17,305 nucleotides of DNA from positions 1-17,305 of the forward strand of contig RFSP01000011.1 in NCBI GenBank assembly GCA_009923895.1. The letters run 5' to 3'. Numbering within the stretch: the first letter of the stretch is position 1; the number at the start of each line of letters is the position of its first letter. Positions 1 through 7,232 of the stretch are shown here, one piece after another. The DNA comes from Betaproteobacteria bacterium (GTDB taxonomy: Bacteria; Pseudomonadota; Gammaproteobacteria; Burkholderiales; Burkholderiaceae_C). A program made the position numbers and the translations under genes. The notes below the pieces were generated by a model. That model searched no databases, was not told where the DNA came from, and was given only the letters and a program-made list of their open reading frames with translations.

Positions 1-57
1 ATGAAGGCCAGCAAAAACAACCTGGACTTCTTTGACATGATGCGTCGCGGGGGGTAA
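1..57 (+). CDS. rho: Transcription termination factor Rho, C-terminal end (5' part outside window)
   Basis: Only the last 18 codons and a TAA stop (55-57) are present. They encode a tail ending in NNLDFFDMMRRGG, which resembles the extreme C-terminus of Rho (E. coli Rho ends in NDDFFEMMKRS). Rho is the hexameric RNA helicase that ends transcription at factor-dependent sites. The methionine at position 1 is just the window edge and is not a start. rpmE2 follows on the same strand 143 bases downstream, an arrangement I recall as common in betaproteobacteria, and this supports the call. No intrinsic terminator is obvious directly after the stop. The identification rests on a short but distinctive peptide. 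Confidence 0.85.
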   Translation: MKASKNNLDFFDMMRRGG

Positions 58-122
58 TGGCCTCCCCGCCGACGCCATGCATGACCCACGAAGGCTTTCG
101 GCACCCTCTGTCAATTTCTGTA

Positions 123-128
123 TATAAT
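123..128 (+). promoter_or_regulatory. Candidate -10 box for rpmE2
   Basis: A perfect TATAAT lies 73 bases before the rpmE2 start, in the 143-base gap after rho. No good -35 hexamer stands at the usual 16-18 base distance, so this may be a weak or activator-dependent promoter, or chance in an AT-rich patch. A small dyad, GTTA-CCC-TAAC (134-144), would overlap the start point of transcription. The leader also contains GCAAG (147-151), CTTGC (154-158) and GCAAG (166-170), which could form alternative small hairpins. Confidence 0.4.
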
Positions 129-200
129 TCCAGGTTACCCTAACGGGCAAGTGCTTGCGCTTTCGGCAAGTGGCTCCCCAGATCCCAAGGAAGGTTTTCC

Positions 201-458
201 ATGAAACAAGGCATTCACCCCGAGTATCGCGACGTTTGTTTCGTCGATTTGTCCAATGGTTTCAAGTTTGTGACCCGCTCTTGCGTGCAGTCCAAGGAGA
301 CCATCAAGCTTGACGACGGCCGTGAAGTGCCCCTCATGAAGCTCGAAACCACGAGCGAGTCGCACCCCTTCTACACCGGCACCCAAAAGAGCATCGACAG
401 CTTGGGTGGACGCGTGGAGAAGTTCCGCAACAAATTTGCCCATCTGGGCAAGAAGTGA
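201..458 (+). CDS. rpmE2: 50S ribosomal protein L31, type B (zinc-free)
   Basis: The 85-residue product begins MKQGIHPEYRDVCFVDLSNG and carries the motif SHPFYTGTQ typical of bacterial L31. Type A L31 has a zinc-binding four-cysteine set with a CxxC pair. This protein has only two isolated cysteines (about residues 13 and 28) and is about 15 residues longer than type A, which are hallmarks of type B (YkgM-like) L31. L31 bridges the large and small subunits near the central protuberance. The ATG is well supported by AAGGAAGG at 187-194, six bases upstream. The gene follows rho and is closed by a strong intrinsic terminator (504-524), so it is probably expressed alone or with rho. In many bacteria type B paralogues are zinc-regulated. 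Whether this is the only L31 of the genome cannot be seen here. Confidence 0.95.
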   Translation: MKQGIHPEYRDVCFVDLSNGFKFVTRSCVQSKETIKLDDGREVPLMKLETTSESHPFYTGTQKSIDSLGGRVEKFRNKFAHLGKK

Positions 459-503
459 TGGTCAAACTGGCGTCAGTGGGCGCCGGTTCAAGACCTTTTC
501 CAG

Positions 504-524
504 GGCAGCTTCGGCTGCCTTTTT
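504..524 (+). terminator. Intrinsic terminator after rpmE2
   Basis: GGCAGC, loop TTCG, GCTGCC form a perfect 6-bp stem with a stable UUCG tetraloop, followed immediately by TTTTT (520-524). It lies 45 bases after the rpmE2 stop. The next gene starts only 26 bases beyond the T-run, so transcription of that gene needs read-through or a promoter overlapping this structure. Confidence 0.88.
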
Positions 525-550
525 CATGCCTCCTGTTGCATGATTGACGC

Positions 551-2206
551 GTGAGCACTCCCACACCGGCCCTCGTCACCCAACGCGCTGCCCAACGTCT
601 GCCGCGTTGGGCACTGCTGGCCCTGTGCGCTGCTTGGATCGTGCCGGGCTTTGTCGGCCGCGATCCGTGGCGCAATGCCGACGTGACGGCCTTCGGCATC
701 ATGAGCGCAATGGCAGAAGGCCGCTCCAGCTGGTGGCACCCGACTTTGGGCGGCCTGGCTGTCGAAGGGGCCCCGTTGCCTCATTGGATCGGGGCGCTCT
801 TCATCCACCTGCTCTCGCCGCACGTCGATCCGACCTTGGCCGTACGCATCCCCTTTGCCTTGCTGTTGGCCTTGACCTTGGCAGCGGTGTGGTACGCCAC
901 CTTTCATCTGGCCCGAACCGAGGCCGCCCAACCTCTTGCGTTTGCGTTTGGCGGAGAAGCCTCCCCGGTGGACTACGCGCGCGCGATTGCTGACGGTGCC
1001 TTGTTGGCACTGATCGCCACGCTGGGTCTGGTGCACCTGGGTCATGAGATCACTCCCGAAATGGTTCAAACAGCGGCAATGGCCGGCTATTTGTGGGCCC
1101 TTGCTGCCGCCCCTTACCGCCTTTGGCAACCTCGACTTTTGGCCCTGGGCACCCTGGCCGTCCTGTCGGTGAGCGGCGCCCCCTTTGTCGCTTGCGCGCT
1201 GGGAGGTGTTGGAGCCTGGGTGTGCTGGCGTTCCACGTACCCGGGTGTGCGTCAGTTGGCTTTTTGGCTGAGCGCTGGCGCTGTTGTGGCCGCTGCCTTG
1301 GCCACGGCCAGCCATGCCTGGACATGGCGATACGCGCTCAACGGCAGTTGGGACCAAACCTCACAAATGGTTCGCATGTGGATTTGGTTCATGTGGCCCG
1401 CTTGGCCCCTGGCGGGCCTCACCCTGTGGAGATGGCGGCGCCAGTGGCGCAACCGACATGTCGCTGTTCCGGGGTCTGCAGTGCTGCTCCTTTTTGTGGT
1501 CAGCATTTGGATGGGCGGCAGTGACCGCGCCCTGCTGTTGGCCCTGCCAGGATTGGCCATCTTGGCGGCTTTTGCGCTGCCCACCCTCAAGCGCGCCGCA
1601 TCGGCAGGGATCGACTGGTTTTCGATGTGTTTCTTCACCTTGGCCGCCGCTTTCATTTGGGCGATGTACATTGCCATGGTCACGGGGCATCCGGCCCAAT
1701 GGGCGGCCAATGTCAAGCGTCTGGCGCCGGGATTTGAAGCCCCGATGCAAGAACTGAGTTTGGCTTTGGCGGTGATCGCCACCTTGACCTGGCTGGCCCT
1801 CATCCGGTGGCGAACCGGCCGACATCCTCACCCTTTGTGGAAGAGCATGGCGCTGCCCGCGGGCGGCGTGGCGCTGTGCTGGCTGCTGCTCATGACCCTG
1901 TGGCTGCCTCTCTTGGACTTTGCCAGAAGCTCTCGACCCGGGATGGAGCGCGTCAGGGCCTTCGTGGGTCAACCCCCTTGCATTGCGGCACCCCATGTCA
2001 GTTTGGCCATGGTGGCTTCTTGGGAAACCTTGGCCAAGATTCCCGTCGACGCGCGCCCAGATGCCGCCAAAGACACCCAATGCCCCATCCTCATTCAGGT
2101 GACCCGATCGGGCGGGGCGGCGCCGCCGGTGCCGGGGTGGACATGGATCGGAGAGGCCAGACGGCCCACAGATCGCGCGGAGCTGGTTTCGGTCTATCGG
2201 CGTTGA
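551..2206 (+). CDS. ArnT/PMT-type (GT39) membrane glycosyltransferase
   Basis: The 551-residue protein is mostly hydrophobic, with many predicted membrane helices (the first at about residues 19-35, then repeated segments up to about 460) and a short soluble C-terminal part. The segment GRDPWRNADV (36-45) after the first helix sits where GT-C enzymes carry their acidic catalytic loop. EGAPLPHWIGALF (72-84) resembles the PPLxYWLxAL motif of the family. Such enzymes move a sugar from a polyprenyl-phosphate donor to lipid A, another lipid or protein on the outer face of the inner membrane. The length is close to E. coli ArnT (550), but substrate and acceptor cannot be deduced and no arn genes are nearby. 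The start is a GTG without a clear ribosome binding site. A four-codon ATG frame (540-554) ends on it with its TGA. The gene starts 26 bases after the rpmE2 terminator and converges on glmM. Confidence 0.75.
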   Translation: MSTPTPALVTQRAAQRLPRWALLALCAAWIVPGFVGRDPWRNADVTAFGIMSAMAEGRSSWWHPTLGGLAVEGAPLPHWIGALFIHLLSPHVDPTLAVRIPFALLLALTLAAVWYATFHLARTEAAQPLAFAFGGEASPVDYARAIADGALLALIATLGLVHLGHEITPEMVQTAAMAGYLWALAAAPYRLWQPRLLALGTLAVLSVSGAPFVACALGGVGAWVCWRSTYPGVRQLAFWLSAGAVVAAALATASHAWTWRYALNGSWDQTSQMVRMWIWFMWPAWPLAGLTLWRWRRQWRNRHVAVPGSAVLLLFVVSIWMGGSDRALLLALPGLAILAAFALPTLKRAASAGIDWFSMCFFTLAAAFIWAMYIAMVTGHPAQWAANVKRLAPGFEAPMQELSLALAVIATLTWLALIRWRTGRHPHPLWKSMALPAGGVALCWLLLMTLWLPLLDFARSSRPGMERVRAFVGQPPCIAAPHVSLAMVASWETLAKIPVDARPDAAKDTQCPILIQVTRSGGAAPPVPGWTWIGEARRPTDRAELVSVYRR

Positions 2207-2221
2207 CGCGCGGATCGCGCG
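2207..2221. other. GC-rich hairpin between convergent genes
   Basis: CGCGCG-GAT-CGCGCG forms a 6-bp stem with a 3-base loop immediately after the stop of the glycosyltransferase gene, in the 46-base gap to the glmM stop. Neither strand has a T-run after the stem, so it is not a classical intrinsic terminator. It may stabilise 3' ends or act with Rho, or it may be chance in CG-rich sequence. Confidence 0.3.
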
Positions 2222-2252
2222 CGCCGATCACTTTACAACCCGATCAACACCA

Positions 2253-3581
2253 TCAGCTCAACGCAGCAGCCAGGCGTTCAGCGCTTCTTCTGGCCAGGAG
2301 TGCGTCGTCGGCCTCCACCATGATGCGCAGGAGCGGCTCGGTGCCCGAAGCTCGGATGAGCACCCGCCCACGGCCGGACAACTCCGCTTCCACTGCTTGG
2401 GTCTCTGCGGCCAACTTCACGTGCGATTTCCAATCGACTCCGTCTGAGAGTCTCACATTGATGAGCGTCTGCGGGAACAACTTGACGTCGTCCAGCAAGG
2501 CATGAATGTCTTGGCCGCGGCGCTGAATGGCCTGCAGCACCTGGAGCGCACTGACGATGCCGTCACCTGTGGTGTGGCGATCGAGCGCCAACAAATGGCC
2601 AGATCCTTCTCCTCCCAGTTGCCATCCTCTGGCTTGGAGTTCTTCCAGCACGTAGCGATCGCCCACCTTGGCGCGGACCAATGGAATGGACTGGCGTTGC
2701 AAGGCTTGTTCCACACCCAAATTGGTCATCAGCGTGCCCACCACGCCGGGAACGGGTTGGCCAGCCGCCAAGCGATCCGTGGCCATCACGTAGAGAATCT
2801 CATCGCCGTTGTAGAGCCGGCCGTGTCGGTCCACCCACTGCAGGCGGTCTGCATCCCCGTCCAAGGCAATGCCGTAGTCGGCCCCTTGCGCCTTCACGGC
2901 CGCCACCAGCGCAGCCGGCGAGGTGGCACCCACGCCGTCATTGATGTTCATGCCATCGGGTGAGCATCCGATGGTGCTGACCTGCGCGCCCAGTTCATGA
3001 AACACATCGGGGGCCACGTGATAGGCGGCTCCATGGGCGGCGTCGACCACCAGCTTCAAGCCTTTGAGTGACATGTCACTGGCAAAGGTGCTCTTGCAAA
3101 ACTCGATGTAGCGGCCACTGGCGTCATCCACGCGTCGGGCCTTGCCCAATGCGGCAGACCCCACCCACTGGGCCGGGCCATCGAGAGCCAATTCCACAGC
3201 CTGCTCCCACTCATCGGGCAACTTCTGCCCTTGCGCTGAGAAGAATTTCACCCCGTTGTCATTGAAGGGGTTGTGAGATGCACTGATGACCACCCCCAAA
3301 TCCACGCGAAGCGCTCGCGTGAGGTAGGCCACGCCCGGAGTGGGCAAAGGCCCTGTGAGCAAGACGTCTACACCGGCCGAAGAAAAACCCGCCTGAAGGG
3401 CCGACTCGATCATGTAGCCCGACAAGCGCGTGTCTTTTCCAATGAGCACGGTGGGGCGTTGAATATCCCGCCGAAGCACGCCACCCACAGCGTGACCCAG
3501 TCGAAGCATAAAGTCTGGTGTGATGGGCGATTGACCCACCGTCCCGCGAATCCCATCAGTTCCAAAGTGCTGGCGACTCAT
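2253..3581 (-). CDS. glmM: Phosphoglucosamine mutase
   Basis: The 442-residue protein converts glucosamine-6-phosphate to glucosamine-1-phosphate in the cytoplasm, the step before GlmU on the way to UDP-GlcNAc for peptidoglycan and LPS. All family landmarks are present: the N-terminal FGTDGIRG (6-13), the phosphoserine loop ISASHNPF with catalytic Ser102 (same number as in E. coli), the metal-binding DGDADR (241-246), the sugar-binding GEGSGH (324-329) and the phosphate-binding RASGTEP (410-416). The length equals the family norm. The ATG start overlaps the folP stop by four bases (ATGA), so translation is probably coupled to folP. The order folP-glmM after ftsH matches E. coli. Confidence 0.97.
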   Translation of the reverse strand: MSRQHFGTDGIRGTVGQSPITPDFMLRLGHAVGGVLRRDIQRPTVLIGKDTRLSGYMIESALQAGFSSAGVDVLLTGPLPTPGVAYLTRALRVDLGVVISASHNPFNDNGVKFFSAQGQKLPDEWEQAVELALDGPAQWVGSAALGKARRVDDASGRYIEFCKSTFASDMSLKGLKLVVDAAHGAAYHVAPDVFHELGAQVSTIGCSPDGMNINDGVGATSPAALVAAVKAQGADYGIALDGDADRLQWVDRHGRLYNGDEILYVMATDRLAAGQPVPGVVGTLMTNLGVEQALQRQSIPLVRAKVGDRYVLEELQARGWQLGGEGSGHLLALDRHTTGDGIVSALQVLQAIQRRGQDIHALLDDVKLFPQTLINVRLSDGVDWKSHVKLAAETQAVEAELSGRGRVLIRASGTEPLLRIMVEADDALLARRSAERLAAALS

Positions 3582-4441
3582 ATGCGCCCTCCTTCACCCA
3601 TTGTCTCTTTGGCTTGCGTGGGACTCAGTGCCGCCCACACTTTGAGCGCGTCCACCGTGGCCGACACATCATGGACTCGCACAATTCTGGCGCCGGCCGC
3701 CACAGCAGCCAACGCCGCGGCGACACTGGCGATCATTCTGTCCTCAACCGGTCGCCCGGTGAGATGACCCAGCGTCCCTTTACGGGACCAGCCCGCCAAC
3801 AAGGGCACCCCCAGTTGCAACAGTTGGGCTTGGTGTTGGGCCAGCTGCAGATTGTGCTGCAAGGTTTTGCCAAATCCGTAACCCGGATCGATGACCAAGC
3901 GAGAGCGCTCAATGCCTGCGGCCACCGCGTCAGACACCCGGGACCCAAGAAACGAAAGCACCTCCGCCACAACATCGTCGTAGGAGGGATCGCGTTGCAT
4001 GGTCGCTGGTGTTCCCTGCATGTGCATCAGGCACACACCGGCACTCGGATGAGCGGCCACCTTTTGCAGCGACTGCGGCCCCCTGAGCGCCATGACGTCG
4101 TTGATGATGTCCACACCCAAATCGAGGCCCCGTTGCATCACGGGCGCGTGGCGTGTATCCAAAGACACGGGCACACCCAGGGTCAGGGCATGCATCAACA
4201 CCGGTCGCACCCGATGCCACTCTTCTTCGGGCGTGATGGGCTGGGCACCCGGCCGCGTGGACTCTCCGCCAATGTCGAGCATGTCGGCGCCTTCGGAGAT
4301 CAAGCGCTCGCAGTGACGCAGGCCCGCCCCCTCGGGGCTCAAATGCCCACCGTCTGAAAACGAGTCGGGCGTGAGATTGACGATGCCCATGACCCGCGGC
4401 TTCGACAGATCAATGAGATGGCGGGTGGTCTTCCAAAACAT
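3578..4441 (-). CDS. folP: Dihydropteroate synthase
   Basis: The 287-residue TIM-barrel enzyme joins p-aminobenzoate to hydroxymethyl-dihydropterin pyrophosphate in folate synthesis and is the sulfonamide target. Visible motifs are NLTPDSFSDGG (22-32, loop 1), DIGGESTRPGA (56-66, loop 2), SLDTR (93-97), Asn114, LMHMQGTP (138-145), DPGYGFGK (185-192), GWSRKG (217-222, with the substrate-binding Lys221) and RVHDV (255-259). The stop overlaps the glmM start by four bases. The ATG at 4441 has no ribosome binding site: the five bases before it are the T-run of a terminator-like hairpin (4442-4471). The next methionine (residue 18) would leave only three residues before the conserved NLTPDSF loop, so the upstream ATG is preferred. 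Confidence 0.96.
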   Translation of the reverse strand: MFWKTTRHLIDLSKPRVMGIVNLTPDSFSDGGHLSPEGAGLRHCERLISEGADMLDIGGESTRPGAQPITPEEEWHRVRPVLMHALTLGVPVSLDTRHAPVMQRGLDLGVDIINDVMALRGPQSLQKVAAHPSAGVCLMHMQGTPATMQRDPSYDDVVAEVLSFLGSRVSDAVAAGIERSRLVIDPGYGFGKTLQHNLQLAQHQAQLLQLGVPLLAGWSRKGTLGHLTGRPVEDRMIASVAAALAAVAAGARIVRVHDVSATVDALKVWAALSPTQAKETMGEGGRI

Positions 4442-4471
4442 AAAAACGACGACGGGGCTCAGAGCCCCGTC
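4442..4471 (-). terminator. Terminator-like hairpin between ftsH and folP
   Basis: Read on the minus strand, GACGGGGCT-CTG-AGCCCCGTC is a perfect 9-bp GC-rich stem with a 3-base loop. It is followed by GTCG and then TTTTT, which abuts the folP ATG. The four bases between stem and T-run weaken it as a classical terminator. It lies 21 bases after the ftsH stop and probably reduces transcription from ftsH into folP-glmM, or protects the ftsH mRNA 3' end. Confidence 0.65.
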
Positions 4472-4492
4472 TTGAATTGAATGCCTTGAGGA

Positions 4493-6397
4493 TCAAGCAG
4501 CAGCATGCGCCCCATCGGCAGACACGGGCTCCGAAGGGCCTCCGCTGCGCGGTGGCGGCGACGACCAGTCCTTGGGAGGACGAGGCGGCTTGCCTTCCAT
4601 GATGTCATCCAACTGCTCGGTGTCGATGGTCTCCCAGTCCAGCAAGGCTTTGGCCATGGCATGCATCTTGTCTTGATTGCCTTCGATCAAACGGCGAGCA
4701 ATGCCGTACTGCTCATCGATGATTCGGCGGATCTCCAAATCCACTTTTTGCATGGTCTGCTCTGACACATTGACTTGCTTGGTGACCGAGCGACCCAAAA
4801 AGACTTCACCTTCGTTTTCTGCATAGACCATGGGACCCAGCTCGTCGCTCATGCCATAGCGGGTCACCATGTCTCGGGCCAGCTGGGTGGCCCGCTCAAA
4901 GTCATTGCTTGCGCCGGTGGTCATTTGGTGCATGAACACTTCTTCGGCAATCCGCCCCCCGAAAAGGACGGAAATGGTGGACAGCATGCGCTCCTTGTCC
5001 ATGGAGTAGCGGTCCCCTTCCGGCAACTGCATGGTCACTCCCAGCGCTCGGCCCCGAGGGATGATGGTGACTTTGTGAACGGGGTCGGTCTTGGGCATGA
5101 GCCTTGCCACCAAGGCGTGGCCAGACTCGTGATAGGCGGTATTGCGACGCTCTTCCTCGGCCATGACCATGGACTTGCGCTCCGGGCCCATCATGATTTT
5201 GTCTTTGGCCTTCTCAAAGTCGACCATCTCCACCACGCGCGCATTGCGCCGGGCCGCGAACAAGGCCGCCTCGTTGACCAGGTTGGCCAAATCCGCCCCG
5301 GAGAACCCAGGCGTGCCTCGGGCCAAGATGTCTGCTTTGATGTCTTGCCCCACGGGCACTTTGCGCATGTGCACGTTGAGAATTTGCTCTCGGCCCCGCA
5401 CATCGGGCAGGGTGACATACACCTGGCGATCAAAGCGCCCAGGGCGCAACAGGGCCGGGTCAAGAATGTCAGGCCGGTTGGTGGCGGCCATGACGATCAC
5501 GCCCATATTGGTCTCGAAACCATCCATCTCCACCAGCATTTGGTTGAGCGTCTGCTCACGCTCATCGTTGCCGCCCCCCAGGCCCGCGCCACGATGGCGG
5601 CCCACGGCGTCAATTTCGTCGATGAAGATGATGCAAGGCGCACTCTTCTTGGCCTGCTCGAACATGTCACGGACACGGGCCGCGCCCACACCCACGAACA
5701 TTTCCACAAAGTCCGAACCGCTGATGCTGAAAAACGGCACCTTGGCCTCACCGGCAATCGCCTTGGCCAACAAGGTCTTGCCGGTACCGGGCGGCCCCAC
5801 CAGCAACACCCCCCGTGGGATGCGACCCCCGAGCTTTTGGAACTTCTGAGGATCTTTCAGGAAGTCCACCAACTCCTTGACCTCTTCTTTGGCCTCGTCG
5901 CAACCCGCCACATCGGCGAAGGTGGTGGAGTTGTTGGCCTCGTCCAGCATGCGGGCCTTGCTTTTCCCGAAGCTGAAGGCTCCTCCCTTGCCGCCCCCTT
6001 GCATTTGACGCATGAAGTAAATCCACACGCCAATGAGGATGAGCATGGGCCCCCAACTCACAAGCAGGCTCATGAGCACCGAGGGTTCCTCGCGGGGTTT
6101 GACGTCAAACTTGACCCCATTGTTGCGAAGATCGCCCACCAGGCCACGGTCCAGATAGGTGGCCGTCACCCGCAGTCTCTTGTCGTCCGACGTGACGGCC
6201 AAAATTTCTGTCCCTCCCCCCGGGTTTTCTTGGAGGGTGACGGATTTGATGCGTTTGGCTTGGACTTCGTCCAGAAACTCCGAGTAGCCGATTTGACTGC
6301 CCGAGAAATTCCCACGATCGAACTGCTTGAAGACAGTGAACAGCACCAGACCGATCACCAGCCACACAGCCACTTTGGAGAACCATTGATTGTTCAC
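4493..6397 (-). CDS. ftsH: ATP-dependent inner-membrane zinc metalloprotease FtsH
   Basis: The 634-residue AAA+ protease degrades misassembled membrane proteins and regulatory proteins such as RpoH and LpxC in E. coli. Layout: a first membrane helix (about 8-24), a small periplasmic domain, a second helix (about 109-128), and an AAA+ module with Walker A GPPGTGKT (201-208), Walker B IIFIDEID (256-263) and a second region of homology (about 300-323). The zinc protease domain has HESGH (423-427) and a likely third ligand Asp499 in TGASNDF. The C-terminal tail is rich in Pro and Ser. The start is GTG at 6397, well supported by AAGGAG (6403-6408) five bases upstream. It lies 149 bases downstream of rlmE, and that gap holds a sigma-32-type promoter candidate. 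Length and order agree with other proteobacteria. Confidence 0.98.
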   Translation of the reverse strand: MNNQWFSKVAVWLVIGLVLFTVFKQFDRGNFSGSQIGYSEFLDEVQAKRIKSVTLQENPGGGTEILAVTSDDKRLRVTATYLDRGLVGDLRNNGVKFDVKPREEPSVLMSLLVSWGPMLILIGVWIYFMRQMQGGGKGGAFSFGKSKARMLDEANNSTTFADVAGCDEAKEEVKELVDFLKDPQKFQKLGGRIPRGVLLVGPPGTGKTLLAKAIAGEAKVPFFSISGSDFVEMFVGVGAARVRDMFEQAKKSAPCIIFIDEIDAVGRHRGAGLGGGNDEREQTLNQMLVEMDGFETNMGVIVMAATNRPDILDPALLRPGRFDRQVYVTLPDVRGREQILNVHMRKVPVGQDIKADILARGTPGFSGADLANLVNEAALFAARRNARVVEMVDFEKAKDKIMMGPERKSMVMAEEERRNTAYHESGHALVARLMPKTDPVHKVTIIPRGRALGVTMQLPEGDRYSMDKERMLSTISVLFGGRIAEEVFMHQMTTGASNDFERATQLARDMVTRYGMSDELGPMVYAENEGEVFLGRSVTKQVNVSEQTMQKVDLEIRRIIDEQYGIARRLIEGNQDKMHAMAKALLDWETIDTEQLDDIMEGKPPRPPKDWSSPPPRSGGPSEPVSADGAHAAA

Positions 6398-6486
6398 CGA
6401 GACTCCTTCTCAGCTCACGCCGGAATTCCTGCCTGGCCCTTGATGGATTGAACCTCCAAAAAGCGCCAACTTACAAACAATTTGTG

Positions 6487-6514
6487 ATATGGGGTCGAGT
6501 GTAGTGCACACAAG
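6487..6514 (-). promoter_or_regulatory. Candidate sigma-32 (RpoH) heat-shock promoter of ftsH
   Basis: On the minus strand CTTGTGT (6514-6508) is followed after 13 bases by CCCCATAT (6494-6487). The E. coli sigma-32 consensus is CTTGAAA, a 13-17 base spacer, then CCCCATNT, so the -10 matches fully and the -35 at its core CTTG. The start would lie about 80-85 bases before the ftsH GTG. FtsH is a heat-shock protein in E. coli, which fits. A vegetative promoter overlapping the same bases cannot be excluded. Confidence 0.65.
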
Positions 6515-6546
6515 GCCTGGTTTCTGGCTTTCGTTGGGGGTGCCGC

Positions 6547-7212
6547 TCATGGCGTCAGGGCTTTTGGACCGATTCCCACCAAAAAGGTCTCTGCCGAGCG
6601 GTCTCTCGAAGCCTTGGGCTTGATGGGCTTGACCACGCGGAAACTCTCCTTGAACAGCTTGGCCAGCTGGCTGTATCCGCTGCCATGAAAGGCTTTGCAG
6701 ACCAGGGCCCCTTCAGGCTGCAGGTGGCGTCGCGAAAAATCCACAGCCAGCTCCACCAAATGCGAAATTCGGGCCGAATCCGAAGCTGCCACGCCAGACA
6801 GGTTGGGCGCCATGTCGGAAACCACCACATCCACCGGGCGCCCCGCCAGGACCGATTCCAGCGTCGCAAGCACCGAATCCTCACGGAAATCTCCCTGAAT
6901 GAAGTGGACGCCTTCAATGGGCTCAAATTCCAGCAGGTCCAAGGCGATCAGGGTCCCGTGCAGTTCTCCAGAGGCGGCGCCCGCGGGCGCAAATCGTCGC
7001 CGAACGTACTGACTCCATGCGCCCGGTGAAGCGCCCAAATCCACCACCACCTGACCGGGGCGGATCAGCCGGAAGGTCTCATCGATTTCTTTGAGCTTGT
7101 AGGCCGCTCGCGCTCGATAGCCTTCTTTTTGGGCCAATTTGACGTAAGGGTCGGTCAAGTGGTCATGCAACCACGCTTTGTTGACCTTGCCGCGACCGGA
7201 CTTTGCTTTCAT
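6547..7212 (-). CDS. rlmE: 23S rRNA (uridine-2552-2'-O)-methyltransferase RlmE (RrmJ/FtsJ)
   Basis: The 221-residue SAM-dependent enzyme methylates the ribose of U2552 in the A loop of 23S rRNA at a late stage of 50S assembly. The catalytic K-D-K-E tetrad is visible: Lys39 (AAYKL), Asp133 (VVSDMAPN), Lys173 (VCKAFHG) and Glu208 (RSAETF), matching K38, D124, K164 and E199 of E. coli. The SAM-binding loop is VVDLGASPGAWSQ (56-68). The ATG at 7212 has no Shine-Dalgarno sequence. A TATTAT box on the same strand (7227-7222) ends 9 bases before the start, so the mRNA may be almost leaderless. It is divergent from yhbY and precedes ftsH, as in E. coli. Confidence 0.96.
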   Translation of the reverse strand: MKAKSGRGKVNKAWLHDHLTDPYVKLAQKEGYRARAAYKLKEIDETFRLIRPGQVVVDLGASPGAWSQYVRRRFAPAGAASGELHGTLIALDLLEFEPIEGVHFIQGDFREDSVLATLESVLAGRPVDVVVSDMAPNLSGVAASDSARISHLVELAVDFSRRHLQPEGALVCKAFHGSGYSQLAKLFKESFRVVKPIKPKASRDRSAETFLVGIGPKALTP

Positions 7213-7232
7213 GGTGCTGGGATAATACGGGC
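7213..7232. promoter_or_regulatory. Shared symmetric -10 region for divergent rlmE and yhbY
   Basis: The whole gap between the two start codons is 20 bases. On the plus strand TG-G-GATAAT (7218-7226) is an extended -10; counting its last base as -7 puts +1 at 7233, the A of the yhbY ATG. On the minus strand the overlapping bases read TATTAT (7227-7222), putting +1 at about 7215, three bases before the rlmE ATG. No good -35 is evident on either side; any -35 would lie inside the opposite gene. Confidence 0.5.

Noticed and set aside
4775..6451. A 558-codon open frame antisense to ftsH
   Set aside because: It is fully opposite a complete, motif-perfect ftsH, has a His-rich unnatural composition and no ribosome binding site or family resemblance.
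7203..7232. Upstream TTG start for yhbY
   Set aside because: It would add ten residues without family resemblance, overlap rlmE and lack a ribosome binding site. The ATG at 7233 fits the family start.
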